A DNA stretch of 64,000 bases from Vibrio sinaloensis (GTDB lineage Bacteria; Pseudomonadota; Gammaproteobacteria; Enterobacterales; Vibrionaceae): assembly GCF_023195835.1 (NCBI RefSeq), contig NZ_CP096199.1:1054001-1118000 (forward strand). The letters run 5' to 3'. Below the pieces are notes generated by a model. That model was not told the DNA's origin, made no database searches, and saw nothing but the letters and a program-made list of their open reading frames with translations. A program made the position numbers and the translations under genes. Of this stretch, positions 56,227-64,000 are shown one piece after another. Positions within the stretch are counted from its first letter, which is position 1. Each line of letters opens with the position of its first letter.

Positions 56227-56392
56227 ATGGACGATAAACCTATATCTTGTTAATTTCCTTGGCCTTTAGCGACGTGTGCGCTACGACAACTAATTTGACA
56301 TGATAATGCATCATTACAACTGTCACTATAGAAATGTCATTGTTTTGTCGTTATTAATTGGTTTATGCAAACAGCATGCCGATATTGGCTGT

Positions 56393-56890
56393 TTATTCAC
56401 CGTAACTCACACGATTTTTTGCGATAGCTGCGAAAATTTGTTCGGTATCGAGTACCTGGGCCCAAGGCATCAGTTCGGGTTCGTTACCAATCATATAAGT
56501 GGTTAATTGATTTTTGACGATTTCCCTGAGTTCGTCGCCGCGCCAAGGCTTAGCAATATAGAAATCGAGGCTGGAGTGATTGACCGCTTCGACGGTATCT
56601 TCGAGGCCTGCTTGCCCGGTAAGTAGCAGCTTACGTGCCGTTTTGGTGTGTTCATCCTCATTGAGCTCAATCAAAAACTGAATGCCGGTTTGCTCTGGCA
56701 TAATATGGTCACACAGTATCAGCGCCAATTTTACGTCTTCTGCTAGAGAGTCTTGGATCAAAGATTTCGCTTCGGCAACCGATTCAGCAGCTTCGAGGAC
56801 AAAATGTTCTTCAAAACAATCGAGATCTTGAATCACGCTATCCAACACTTCACGTTCGTCGTCGACACATAAGATTAGGTATTTGTTCAT
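56393..56890 (-). CDS. Response regulator, receiver plus short tail, no DNA-binding domain
   Basis: Regulator of 165 residues. The receiver has VDDEREVLD (acidic pocket), the phosphoacceptor in LILCDHIMPEQTG, LLLTGQ (Thr switch) and YIAKPWRG (Lys). The 40-residue tail, including MPWAQVLDTEQIFAAIAKN, has no helix-turn-helix, GGDEF, EAL or HD-GYP. The tail resembles the segment after the N-terminal receiver of the kinase encoded just upstream (SYSQILDQQKLLRAHI), which suggests a duplication. Overlaps the kinase gene by ATGA. Output is probably protein-protein, perhaps phosphate transfer or competition with the kinase's own receiver. Confidence 0.9.
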   Translation of the reverse strand: MNKYLILCVDDEREVLDSVIQDLDCFEEHFVLEAAESVAEAKSLIQDSLAEDVKLALILCDHIMPEQTGIQFLIELNEDEHTKTARKLLLTGQAGLEDTVEAVNHSSLDFYIAKPWRGDELREIVKNQLTTYMIGNEPELMPWAQVLDTEQIFAAIAKNRVSYGE

Positions 56891-58839
56891 TCGGGGCTCC
56901 TTGAAACTGAGGTGGCTTGGTCATATGGCAGCCAAACCGAAAATTGGCTGAATTGGTCGATTTCAGACTCAACGTCAATGCGTCCGCCATGGTGGTGAAT
57001 GATCTGTTGGCAGACCGATAGGCCGATTCCTAGGCCAAAATTGCCTTCTTTTTTGGTGGTAAAGTTAAGGTTAAACATTTGCTGTTGGACATGGGCAGGG
57101 ATCCCACAGCCGTTATCAGTGAACGAAATCACCGCCCATTGCCGGCCATCTTGTTCCGCCAATTGGGTTTCGATGATCAGATGTCCCTTGGCTGGGAAGG
57201 CGTCAATGGCGTTCGAGACTAAATTAGTCCAAACCTGCTGGAGGGCAATGGGTAAACACGGAATTGGAGGTAAGGCTTGATAGCGTTTCTCTACATCGTG
57301 AAACTTCAACTTGTTTTCAAAGATCACTAGGGTATCTTCGATGCCTTCATGAATGTCGACAATGTGGCGTTTCTCGTCGTCAGGACGAGCATAACCTTTG
57401 AGGCTACGCACCATATCGGCAATTCGGCCAGCACAAACGTTGATTGAACGCAGCGTACTGCCTGCTAAATAATAATCTTCTAGCCGTGTGAGTTGCTCGA
57501 GGCAAAGTTGCGGCTGGGTTTGTGCTTTGCTGAGCCAATCGCTGTGGTTTTCGAGCCCTAGCTTGACCAAACGCTTGGCAATTCGCCGGTCCGATACCTG
57601 TTGCTGAACGTCGCGAGTCAACATTCTTTCCGCAGCAGTAGAGCGAGGCCGCTGGGTGAGTCCCACTTTTAGCACGTCGATCGCATCAATCCCGACTTCA
57701 TCGATAGAGCGGCTGTCGACCAAATGTTGGATTTTGTCGGTCAGTGTTTCAGTACCACGAAGGATCGCCGCAATGGGGTTGTTTAGTTCATGAGCAACAC
57801 CTGCAACCAGTTGACCCAACATCGCCATTTTCTCGCGTTCGATCAGTTGCTGATGCGCCGACTCGAGTGACTCTAATGTCTTCTGTAGCTCGAGCTTGGT
57901 ATTGATACTGCGTTGTAATCTGCGGTTGAAATGGCGCAATAACAGGTTAGTAAATAGAGGCAACAAAGTCATGTTGGAGTGCATGACTTTGGCAAACACC
58001 TCGCGATCGAGTTTAATCACTTCGGTTTTTGATAAAGTTATCGCGGTCGAGAAAGAAGGCTCTCCGGTTACAAATGACATGCCCCCAACGATGTTTCCTT
58101 GGGTATGGCGCACCACCTCGCGTTGCATGCCAATTTCGTCTTTTTTATACAGCGCCACTTCACCTTTGGTGATGAACCATAAGAAACGGTTCTCTTCTCC
58201 CTCGACGGTTAACAAGTGGTCGGCAGAATAGGTGCGACAGGCGCGGCTTTCGTCTTCCTTGGCAAAGAAATCAAGCAGTGCAGATGAGACTTTCTCCGCT
58301 AATTCTTGGTCACTCAAACTATGGTGATCGGTAATGAAGCCTTCACGATAGCTACGCATTTTTTGGTCAATGTGGGCGCGTAACAGTTTTTGCTGGTCGA
58401 GAATTTGACTGTAAGAGAGTAGGTTGTCTTTATCGTGCTTGAGAATGAAGCTAGTCAGTTCTTTTTGTACGGTTTTATGCACCACGTTGTCTTGCAGTGG
58501 CTTAGTCAGACAGTAATCGAGTCGTCCATCGTTGACCGCAGATAGAATTGCCTGGATGTCTTGACCGCAACTGATCAGGATTTTATGCGCACTTTGGGTG
58601 TGTTGGTTTTTGTCGAGCTGGATAAGAAAGTCAGCCCCGTTAAAGTTTTCATGGTGGCTGGCGATGACCAGAGCCACGGTTTGCTGATGTTCAAGACAAA
58701 AGTCGAGCGCCGCGTTGGCATCTTCTATGCTGTCGGCGGTATGGAGATCGAACTTGCTGGCAAACGGACTGAGTTCGCGCCTTAACTGTTCAACGCTAAT
58801 CGGGTTGTTATCTAAACAGAGTACAGAGAATGGGTTCAC
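56887..58839 (-). CDS. Sensor histidine kinase with pseudo-receiver and cNMP-like domain
   Basis: Cytoplasmic protein of 650 residues, no membrane helices. Domains in order: receiver (about 1-125), where the phosphoacceptor Asp is Ser (LVIASHHENFNG) and the first acidic pair is DN; cyclic-nucleotide-binding-like barrel (about 205-320: NRFLWFITKGEVALYK, NIVGGMSFVTGEPSFSTAI) lacking the usual GE and R contacts; coiled linker; H-box GVAHELNNPIAAIL (His about 350); insert; GRIADMVRSLKGYARP; ATPase with WTNLVSNAIDAF (about 536), DNGCGIP and GLGIGLSV. The catalytic boxes are intact, so it should autophosphorylate and pass phosphate to the overlapping regulator. The signal is unknown. Confidence 0.9.
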   Translation of the reverse strand: MNPFSVLCLDNNPISVEQLRRELSPFASKFDLHTADSIEDANAALDFCLEHQQTVALVIASHHENFNGADFLIQLDKNQHTQSAHKILISCGQDIQAILSAVNDGRLDYCLTKPLQDNVVHKTVQKELTSFILKHDKDNLLSYSQILDQQKLLRAHIDQKMRSYREGFITDHHSLSDQELAEKVSSALLDFFAKEDESRACRTYSADHLLTVEGEENRFLWFITKGEVALYKKDEIGMQREVVRHTQGNIVGGMSFVTGEPSFSTAITLSKTEVIKLDREVFAKVMHSNMTLLPLFTNLLLRHFNRRLQRSINTKLELQKTLESLESAHQQLIEREKMAMLGQLVAGVAHELNNPIAAILRGTETLTDKIQHLVDSRSIDEVGIDAIDVLKVGLTQRPRSTAAERMLTRDVQQQVSDRRIAKRLVKLGLENHSDWLSKAQTQPQLCLEQLTRLEDYYLAGSTLRSINVCAGRIADMVRSLKGYARPDDEKRHIVDIHEGIEDTLVIFENKLKFHDVEKRYQALPPIPCLPIALQQVWTNLVSNAIDAFPAKGHLIIETQLAEQDGRQWAVISFTDNGCGIPAHVQQQMFNLNFTTKKEGNFGLGIGLSVCQQIIHHHGGRIDVESEIDQFSQFSVWLPYDQATSVSRSPE

Positions 58840-59013
58840 GCCTAAGCAACAATGTTAACAAATCACAGACTACACTCTAGCAAGCTTGGTTGAACGGGTT
58901 TGAGAGCTAAGTACGAAGAATCTTATTTGTTTTTGCTTTAAGTCCAATACTCTGATTTATCTCAAGGTTTTTTGGTGTAGACTGAACTAAATCGTGACTA
59001 AGAATGAATGACC

Positions 59014-60279
59014 ATGGAATTAAAGAAACTCGGCGCTATTGGTGGCGCGATCACACTGGCTTTGTGTTGGCCGCTTGCGGTCGGTCAAATCGGACAAAGT
59101 GTAATTCAAGATGGCGTAACCCATCTCAACAACGAGTCGCTTAAGGCTGAGGTGCTGGAGTACGATCGAGGCTATCTCAGCTCACAAGTCACCACCCGTT
59201 ATATCGTGACTGACCCATTACTGGCAGAGCAACTGACGCAGGACGGCTTACCGACTGAGTTTGTGGTCAACAGTCAAGTCTCTCATGGGTTGATGAGCAT
59301 ATCAGCAGTGTCACAACTGGCAAATGCGCCGGACTTTCCGCTCACCTTAGAAACCGTCACCCAATTGAATGGCAATACCGATTACCGCCTAAAACTCGAT
59401 AACTGGAATCAAACCACACAGGGTACGGATGGGTTTATGCTCTCGGTGTCACCAGCTACCTTGAGTGGTGAGGTTACCGTACTAGGAGAGATGACTTATC
59501 AACTCGATGCTCCATCCATTCAACTTGATTTCAACTCAGGTGAGAAAATGATGGTTTCGGGTATCTACGGTGAAGGTCAAGGTAAGAAAGTTGACAGTTT
59601 CTGGATTGGCGAACAGACGCTTAAAGTGGAGCAGGCATCAGTCTCGAACGCCGACCAGCAGACGCTATTTTCGCTTGATAACAGCCAATATCGCTTCATT
59701 AGCGCGTTAGATGAGGTCGCGAAAACCGTCAGTAGCCAACATATCGTCGAGTTAAATAATGTGGTGACGACCGATGGCGAAGTTGAGCAAGTATCGCTAG
59801 ATTTAGCGTTCGGTGACCTTGATAGTGTTGCGTTCGAACAACTGGTGAATATTTACCAAAACAATCCAGTGCCAAGCAATCAAGATATTCAAACCGCGAT
59901 CCCTTATGTGGACCGTTTGTTCGCCAATGGTTTTTATGTCGCCATTAATGAGATGGTAGTGAAGCTCACTGAGGAGAGTCGCTTTCAAACTCAATGGACC
60001 ATTCAAGTGCCAAAGGGAACAGATGATGTTACGCAAAACATGGCAAAAATCTTACCTGCGCTTACCGGTGATATCGACACTTTTGTTTCGAACGGATTAG
60101 TCGCCGATTACCCATTTGTGCGTCAAGGGGTGGACGAGGCGATGGTGATGGAGATAATGCAGCAAAGCGAGCTTGGCTATCGAATGAAAGCGCAGTTATT
60201 AGAAGGAAACCTAGTGTTCGAAAATGGTCAGGAAATCCCATTAATGGCACTACTTTTGCCCATGCTTATGCAGCCTTAA
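59014..60279 (+). CDS. DUF945 family protein
   Basis: Protein of 421 residues. An N-terminal hydrophobic helix (LGAIGGAITLALCWPLAVGQ) may be an uncleaved anchor or signal. A long, periodic beta-rich region follows, as in DUF945 (YdgA-like) proteins, ending in two short helices and a hydrophobic tail (IPLMALLLPMLMQP). Function is unknown. The ATG at 59014 is preferred to the one at 59008 by homology to MxLKKLGAIGG; the ribosome site is weak. Between it and serC is a terminator, and the kinase gene is divergent on its left. Confidence 0.85.
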   Translation: MELKKLGAIGGAITLALCWPLAVGQIGQSVIQDGVTHLNNESLKAEVLEYDRGYLSSQVTTRYIVTDPLLAEQLTQDGLPTEFVVNSQVSHGLMSISAVSQLANAPDFPLTLETVTQLNGNTDYRLKLDNWNQTTQGTDGFMLSVSPATLSGEVTVLGEMTYQLDAPSIQLDFNSGEKMMVSGIYGEGQGKKVDSFWIGEQTLKVEQASVSNADQQTLFSLDNSQYRFISALDEVAKTVSSQHIVELNNVVTTDGEVEQVSLDLAFGDLDSVAFEQLVNIYQNNPVPSNQDIQTAIPYVDRLFANGFYVAINEMVVKLTEESRFQTQWTIQVPKGTDDVTQNMAKILPALTGDIDTFVSNGLVADYPFVRQGVDEAMVMEIMQQSELGYRMKAQLLEGNLVFENGQEIPLMALLLPMLMQP

Positions 60280-60306
60280 CTAGTAACTTTATCGCTTTTA
60301 AGTCGG

Positions 60307-60330
60307 AAAGAGGTCTAAAGACCTCTTTTG
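60307..60330 (+). terminator. Intrinsic terminator after the DUF945 gene
   Basis: Arms AAAGAGGTCT (60307-60316) and AGACCTCTTT (60319-60328) with a very short AA loop (which probably opens to six), followed by TG and TTACTTTTT. It isolates serC. Confidence 0.82.
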
Positions 60331-60403
60331 TTACTTTTTATCCGGTAAAAAACATGTTATTAATCCTCATAACGTTATTACAAGCTTGAGCAAGGAAAGT
60401 AAG

Positions 60404-61486
60404 ATGGAGAAGGTATTTAACTTTAGTGCGGGCCCAGCGGGTTTGCCTAAAGCGGTGATGGAACAAGCGCAAAGTGAGTTTGTCGACTGGAATAACTTGG
60501 GCACATCGGTGATGGAAATTAGCCACCGTAGCAAAGAGTTTATCGAGGTTGCTGAGCAAGCTGAGCAAGATTTGCGTGATTTGCTCAATATTCCAGATAA
60601 TTACAAAGTCCTTTTCTGTCAGGGTGGGGCGCGAGCTCAGTTTGCAGCGGTGCCGTTGAACTTATTGGGCAGTGCTAGCAAAGCGACCTATATCGATGCT
60701 GGCTACTGGGCCGAAAGCGCGATTAAAGAAGCGCACAAGTACTGTGAGGTAGACGTATTCGATGCGAAAACCGAGCGTGATGGTAAAACCGCGGTGGTGG
60801 ATGCAGACCAGTGGGCGATTGACCCAGAGTCGGCATATGTCCATTTTTGTCCAAATGAGACTATTGATGGCATTGAAATAAGTCAACTGCCCAACACAGA
60901 TAAACCGATCGTGGCCGACATGTCATCCAATATCCTTTCGCGTCAAATCGATGTGTCGCAATATGGGGTGATTTATGCAGGGGCGCAAAAAAATATCGGA
61001 CCTGCTGGTATTTGTATAGCCATTGTACGTGATGACTTGCTTGATCTCGCAAGCGACTTGCTACCAAGCTTTATGAGCTACAAAGTGCTGGCTGAAAAAG
61101 AGTCGATGTTTAACACGCCTCCGACCTTTGCTTGGTACTTGTCTGGCCTTGTCTTCAAGTGGTTAAAGCAACAAGGTGGTGTGGCTGCCATGGAAAAAAT
61201 CAACCAAGAGAAAGCCGCTCTGCTCTACCAGCAAATTGATGATTCCGACTTCTACATCAATAATGTTCACCCGCAAAACCGTTCGCGTATGAATGTGCCT
61301 TTCCAATTGGTGAAACCTGAGCTCGATGCACTGTTTCTGGAGCAAGCAGAGGCGAAAGGTTTAGTTGCGTTGAAAGGCCATCGAGCGGTGGGTGGTATGC
61401 GTGCCTCGATCTATAACGCCATGACCATTGAAGGCGTTCAAGCCTTAGTTGATTTTATGCGCGAGTTTGAAGCCAATTACGCTTAA
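60404..61486 (+). CDS. serC: Phosphoserine aminotransferase
   Basis: PLP enzyme of 360 residues, the family length, converting 3-phosphohydroxypyruvate to phosphoserine and also acting in pyridoxine synthesis. [12 protein letters not shown] starts the protein; [16 protein letters not shown] binds the phosphate; [14 protein letters not shown] carries the PLP Lys; [15 protein letters not shown] ends the substrate site. ATG 60404 is used because AAGGA lies seven bases before it; the frame is open to 60386. It stands alone between two terminators; no aroA follows, unlike in E. coli. Confidence 0.97.
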   Translation: MEKVFNFSAGPAGLPKAVMEQAQSEFVDWNNLGTSVMEISHRSKEFIEVAEQAEQDLRDLLNIPDNYKVLFCQGGARAQFAAVPLNLLGSASKATYIDAGYWAESAIKEAHKYCEVDVFDAKTERDGKTAVVDADQWAIDPESAYVHFCPNETIDGIEISQLPNTDKPIVADMSSNILSRQIDVSQYGVIYAGAQKNIGPAGICIAIVRDDLLDLASDLLPSFMSYKVLAEKESMFNTPPTFAWYLSGLVFKWLKQQGGVAAMEKINQEKAALLYQQIDDSDFYINNVHPQNRSRMNVPFQLVKPELDALFLEQAEAKGLVALKGHRAVGGMRASIYNAMTIEGVQALVDFMREFEANYA

Positions 61487-61498
61487 TATCTCAAAAAC

Positions 61499-61533
61499 AA
61501 AAAAGCCTAGTGAGCACTGCTCGCTAGGCTTTT
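61499..61533. terminator. Bidirectional terminator between serC and the radical SAM gene
   Basis: Stem with arms AGCCTAGTGAGC and GCTCGCTAGGCT (one G-U pair), flanked by A and T tracts; it serves both convergent genes. Confidence 0.92.
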
Positions 61534-61552
61534 TTATCACTTATGGTTTGGC

Positions 61553-63844
61553 TTAACGTTGCCCTTGTTGTATGGCGCCAGCTTTGCCTTTTCCGCTAGG
61601 CTTGCCACCGCGAGGGAGCTGACCTTTACTTGCCGACTGATTGCGGGTGGACTGACCGTTGCGACTTGCTTGATTGTTGCCGCTGCGCTTGCCGCCAGTT
61701 TTTCCACGACCTTCTCCATGCATCTTTTCAAAGCCAGGTTGCGACTTAGTGTGCTTGGTTGCGAAGCGTTGAGAACCATGACGACCAGACTTGCGACGCT
61801 GAGCCGGTGTTTGCGTCTCGAGATCCTCCGCGGGCACAAGGCAGCTTGGCTTGTCGCCAATCAGATGTTTTTTGCCCATGCTAATCAAGGCTTCGCGAAT
61901 CATAGGCCAGTTCGCTGGATCGTGATAACGCAATAACGCTTTATGTAGGCGACGTTGACGTTCCCCTTTCGCAACCGGCACTACCTCACGCTGTTTGTAC
62001 TTAACCCGTTTCAACGGGTTAGTTTCCGAGTAATACATTGAGGTGGCATTACACATAGGCGATGGGTAGAAGTTTTGTACTTGGTCGCACTCGAAGTTGT
62101 TTTTCTTCAGCCACAACGCCAAATTCAGCATGTCTTCATCTTCTGTGCCTGGATGGGCAGAGATGAAGTACGGGATCAAATACTGCTTTTTACCCGCTTC
62201 AGCACTGTACTTTTCAAACATCTCTTTGAAGCGGTCATAGGTGCCCATGCCTGGTTTCATCATCAGGTTGAGTGGGCCTTTCTCGGTATGTTCTGGTGCA
62301 ATTTTCAAGTAGCCACCGACGTGATGCGTCACCAGCTCTTTCACGTATTCAGGCGACTCAATCGCCAAATCGTATCGTACTCCAGATGCGATCATCACTT
62401 TCTTGATGCCGTCTACCTTGCGAGCTTCGCGGTAAAGGTCGATGGTATGCTTATGGTCGGTGTTGAGTTTGTGACAAATACCAGGGAAAACACACGACGG
62501 ACGGCGACAGTTGGCTTCGGCTTTTGGATCGCTACAGCCCAGACGATACATGTTCGCGGTTGGCCCACCTAAGTCTGAAATGGTGCCGGTAAAGCCAGGC
62601 ACTTTGTCGCGGATCTCTTCTAGCTCGTTCAAAATAGATTCTTTAGAGCGGTTTTGAATGATTCGCCCTTCGTGTTCGGTAATCGAACAGAACGAACAAC
62701 CGCCAAAACAGCCGCGCATGATATTGACCGAGGTTTTGATCATGTCATAGGCAGGGATCTTGGCTTTGCCATACATAGGATGCGGAACACGCGCGTAAGG
62801 CAGGCCAAACACGTAGTCCATCTCTTCAGTGGTCAATGGAATCGGCGCTTGGTTTACCCATAACTCGCGGTCACCATGGCGCTGAATCAGTGCACGCCCC
62901 GAATATGGGTTCGTCTCAAGGTGCATAATGCGGCTCGCGTGAGCGTAAAGGATGCGGTCGTTGTTGAGTTTTTCGAACCCAGGTAAGCGAACCGCTGTGG
63001 TTTTTGCATCGTGACGAGACGGACGAATGGTGATCGGCTGCGCTTTAGGCTCTTCGCTATTGGCTTTGGTTTCACACTGCTCTTCGACCACATAAGGGTT
63101 GGGCGGAATAAAAGCGTCTTTGCGCGGCTTTTCAATCCGTGAAGAGTCGATAATCGTATAGCCATCAGGCGCTGCGGCTAAGTTGACAGCGGTACCGCGG
63201 ATATTGGTCATGGATGCGATAGGTTCACCATCGGCTAAACGATGAGCCACTTCCACCAATGCGCGCTCGGCGTTACCAAAGAGCAAAATATCGGCTTTGG
63301 CATCAAAAAGCACAGAGCGGCGAACTTTGTCAGACCAGTAGTCGTAGTGAGCGAGGCGGCGCAGGCTGGCTTCAATGCCACCCAAGACGATTGGAACACC
63401 TTTATAGGCCTCACGGCAGCGCTGCGAATAGACTAACGTGGCGCGATCTGGCCTCTTACCGCCTTCGTTATTCGGCGTGTAAGCATCATCATGACGCAGT
63501 TTACGGTCAGCCGTATAGCGGTTGATCATCGAGTCCATGTTGCCGGCAGTGATGCCAAAAAAGAGGTTTGGCTCACCAAGTGCCATAAAGGCATCTTTAT
63601 TGCTCCACTCAGGTTGAGCGATGATCCCAACACGAAAGCCTTGCGCTTCGAGAAGTCGACCAATAATAGCCATACCGAAACTTGGGTGATCAACGTAGGC
63701 GTCACCGGTTACGATAATGATGTCACAGCTGTCCCACCCAAGTGCGTCCATCTCCTTACGACTAGTCGGTAAGAATGGTGCAGTGCCATAGCACTCTGCC
63801 CAGTATTTTTTATGCTGGTGAATAGGGGTGATGTCGCTGTACAT
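61553..63844 (-). CDS. ygiQ: YgiQ-family radical SAM protein
   Basis: Protein of 763 residues. The N-terminal Rossmann-like region (about 1-330; [20 protein letters not shown]) precedes the radical SAM core with [18 protein letters not shown], CxxxCxxC at about 378-385. Further Cys ([15 protein letters not shown]) may hold a second cluster. [12 protein letters not shown] is a family marker. From about residue 690 the chain becomes a Gly/Ser/Lys/Arg/Gln-rich disordered tail of about 80 residues, likely nucleic-acid-interacting. The reaction is unknown. The start at 63844 lies near the window's right end and the gene is complete. Confidence 0.9.
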   Translation of the reverse strand: MYSDITPIHQHKKYWAECYGTAPFLPTSRKEMDALGWDSCDIIIVTGDAYVDHPSFGMAIIGRLLEAQGFRVGIIAQPEWSNKDAFMALGEPNLFFGITAGNMDSMINRYTADRKLRHDDAYTPNNEGGKRPDRATLVYSQRCREAYKGVPIVLGGIEASLRRLAHYDYWSDKVRRSVLFDAKADILLFGNAERALVEVAHRLADGEPIASMTNIRGTAVNLAAAPDGYTIIDSSRIEKPRKDAFIPPNPYVVEEQCETKANSEEPKAQPITIRPSRHDAKTTAVRLPGFEKLNNDRILYAHASRIMHLETNPYSGRALIQRHGDRELWVNQAPIPLTTEEMDYVFGLPYARVPHPMYGKAKIPAYDMIKTSVNIMRGCFGGCSFCSITEHEGRIIQNRSKESILNELEEIRDKVPGFTGTISDLGGPTANMYRLGCSDPKAEANCRRPSCVFPGICHKLNTDHKHTIDLYREARKVDGIKKVMIASGVRYDLAIESPEYVKELVTHHVGGYLKIAPEHTEKGPLNLMMKPGMGTYDRFKEMFEKYSAEAGKKQYLIPYFISAHPGTEDEDMLNLALWLKKNNFECDQVQNFYPSPMCNATSMYYSETNPLKRVKYKQREVVPVAKGERQRRLHKALLRYHDPANWPMIREALISMGKKHLIGDKPSCLVPAEDLETQTPAQRRKSGRHGSQRFATKHTKSQPGFEKMHGEGRGKTGGKRSGNNQASRNGQSTRNQSASKGQLPRGGKPSGKGKAGAIQQGQR

Positions 63845-64000
63845 ATTTTGCTCTCTGTGCCAAGGAGCGCGAATTATAGCGACTTGAGAGACGACTATCT
63901 ACCTCATTCTCACTGTGGTTGATTAGGGCCAATTGTGCGCTATTCTCCTTCATCACTATAGTTTCAAAGTGTTAAGTGAATAACGACGTCGGCTGAGTTG
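63845..64000. other. Right-hand flank without a supported gene
   Basis: This 156-base end holds the promoter and leader of the radical SAM gene. GAATTATAGCG at 63870-63880 may include the minus-ten on the minus strand. A short GTG-initiated frame near the end stops after six codons; no gene is called. Confidence 0.4.

Noticed and set aside
1..64000. CRISPR array, prophage, insertion sequence, tRNA or rRNA
   Set aside because: No regular repeat-spacer pattern, transposase or integrase frame, terminal inverted repeat, or tRNA/rRNA motif was seen by eye on either strand; a CRISPR or tRNA search tool could confirm.

Overview
The window reads as a contiguous piece of the large chromosome of a Vibrio-type gammaproteobacterium. 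The reasons are protein similarity and gene order recalled from Vibrio cholerae and E. coli; no database was searched. Order matches the V. cholerae block running from the DUF1887/CARF nuclease and adjacent chemoreceptor, through hinT-lpoB-ndh-csiV-mfd-lolCDE-comEC-msbA-lpxK-kdsB, to pflA-pflB and an amino-acid ABC operon. The right end resembles the tfoX-to-serC block. I see no rRNA, tRNA, insertion sequence, prophage, integron or CRISPR array. Gene density is high, and most convergent junctions carry a clear intrinsic terminator, so this is core rather than accessory DNA.

Layout. 1-3 kb: the N-terminal three quarters of an orphan CARF-type nuclease and a chemoreceptor. 3-10 kb: hinT, three envelope lipoprotein genes including lpoB, a thiamine-kinase-like gene, ycfP and ndh, the last behind a perfect FNR box. 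9-15 kb, minus strand: an acetyltransferase, csiV, mfd and a PilZ-family gene. 15-25 kb: lipoprotein export (lolCDE), DUF2062 divergent from comEC, then lipid A/Kdo genes (msbA, lpxK, ycaR, kdsB). 24.8-29.6 kb: the stress module prkA-yeaH-spoVR. 30-37 kb: two more chemoreceptors around yfbU, a CbiM-like membrane protein, pflA and an lpxR-like lipid A deacylase. 37-42 kb: pflB with a DUF3360 membrane protein where enteric bacteria have focA. 42-45.5 kb: a basic/polar amino-acid ABC importer. 45.5-54.6 kb: ybjL, grxA, an iron alcohol dehydrogenase, hexR, panP (aspartate decarboxylase), a small secreted protein, lysO and an HDOD protein. 55-61.5 kb: tfoX, an outer-membrane barrel, a response regulator overlapping an unusual histidine kinase, a DUF945 protein and serC. 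The window closes with a YgiQ-type radical SAM gene.

Functional themes. Envelope building is dense: Lol export, MsbA/LpxK/KdsB, an LpxR-like enzyme, LpoB and CsiV. Anaerobic carbon control is visible in ndh, pflA, pflB and the DUF3360 gene, with FNR-type dyads at ndh and DUF3360 and a weaker one near pflB. Natural transformation is represented by both the regulator tfoX and the channel gene comEC; the tfoX leader carries a heptamer exactly complementary to its ribosome-binding site.

The least explained items are: the sensor kinase at 56887-58839 (phosphoacceptor-less receiver, cyclic-nucleotide-like domain without the usual ligand residues, enlarged spacing after the H-box) and its partner regulator, which looks like a duplicated copy of its N-terminus; the orphan CARF nuclease; the DUF3360 transporter-like protein; and the COG3235 membrane protein beside pflA.
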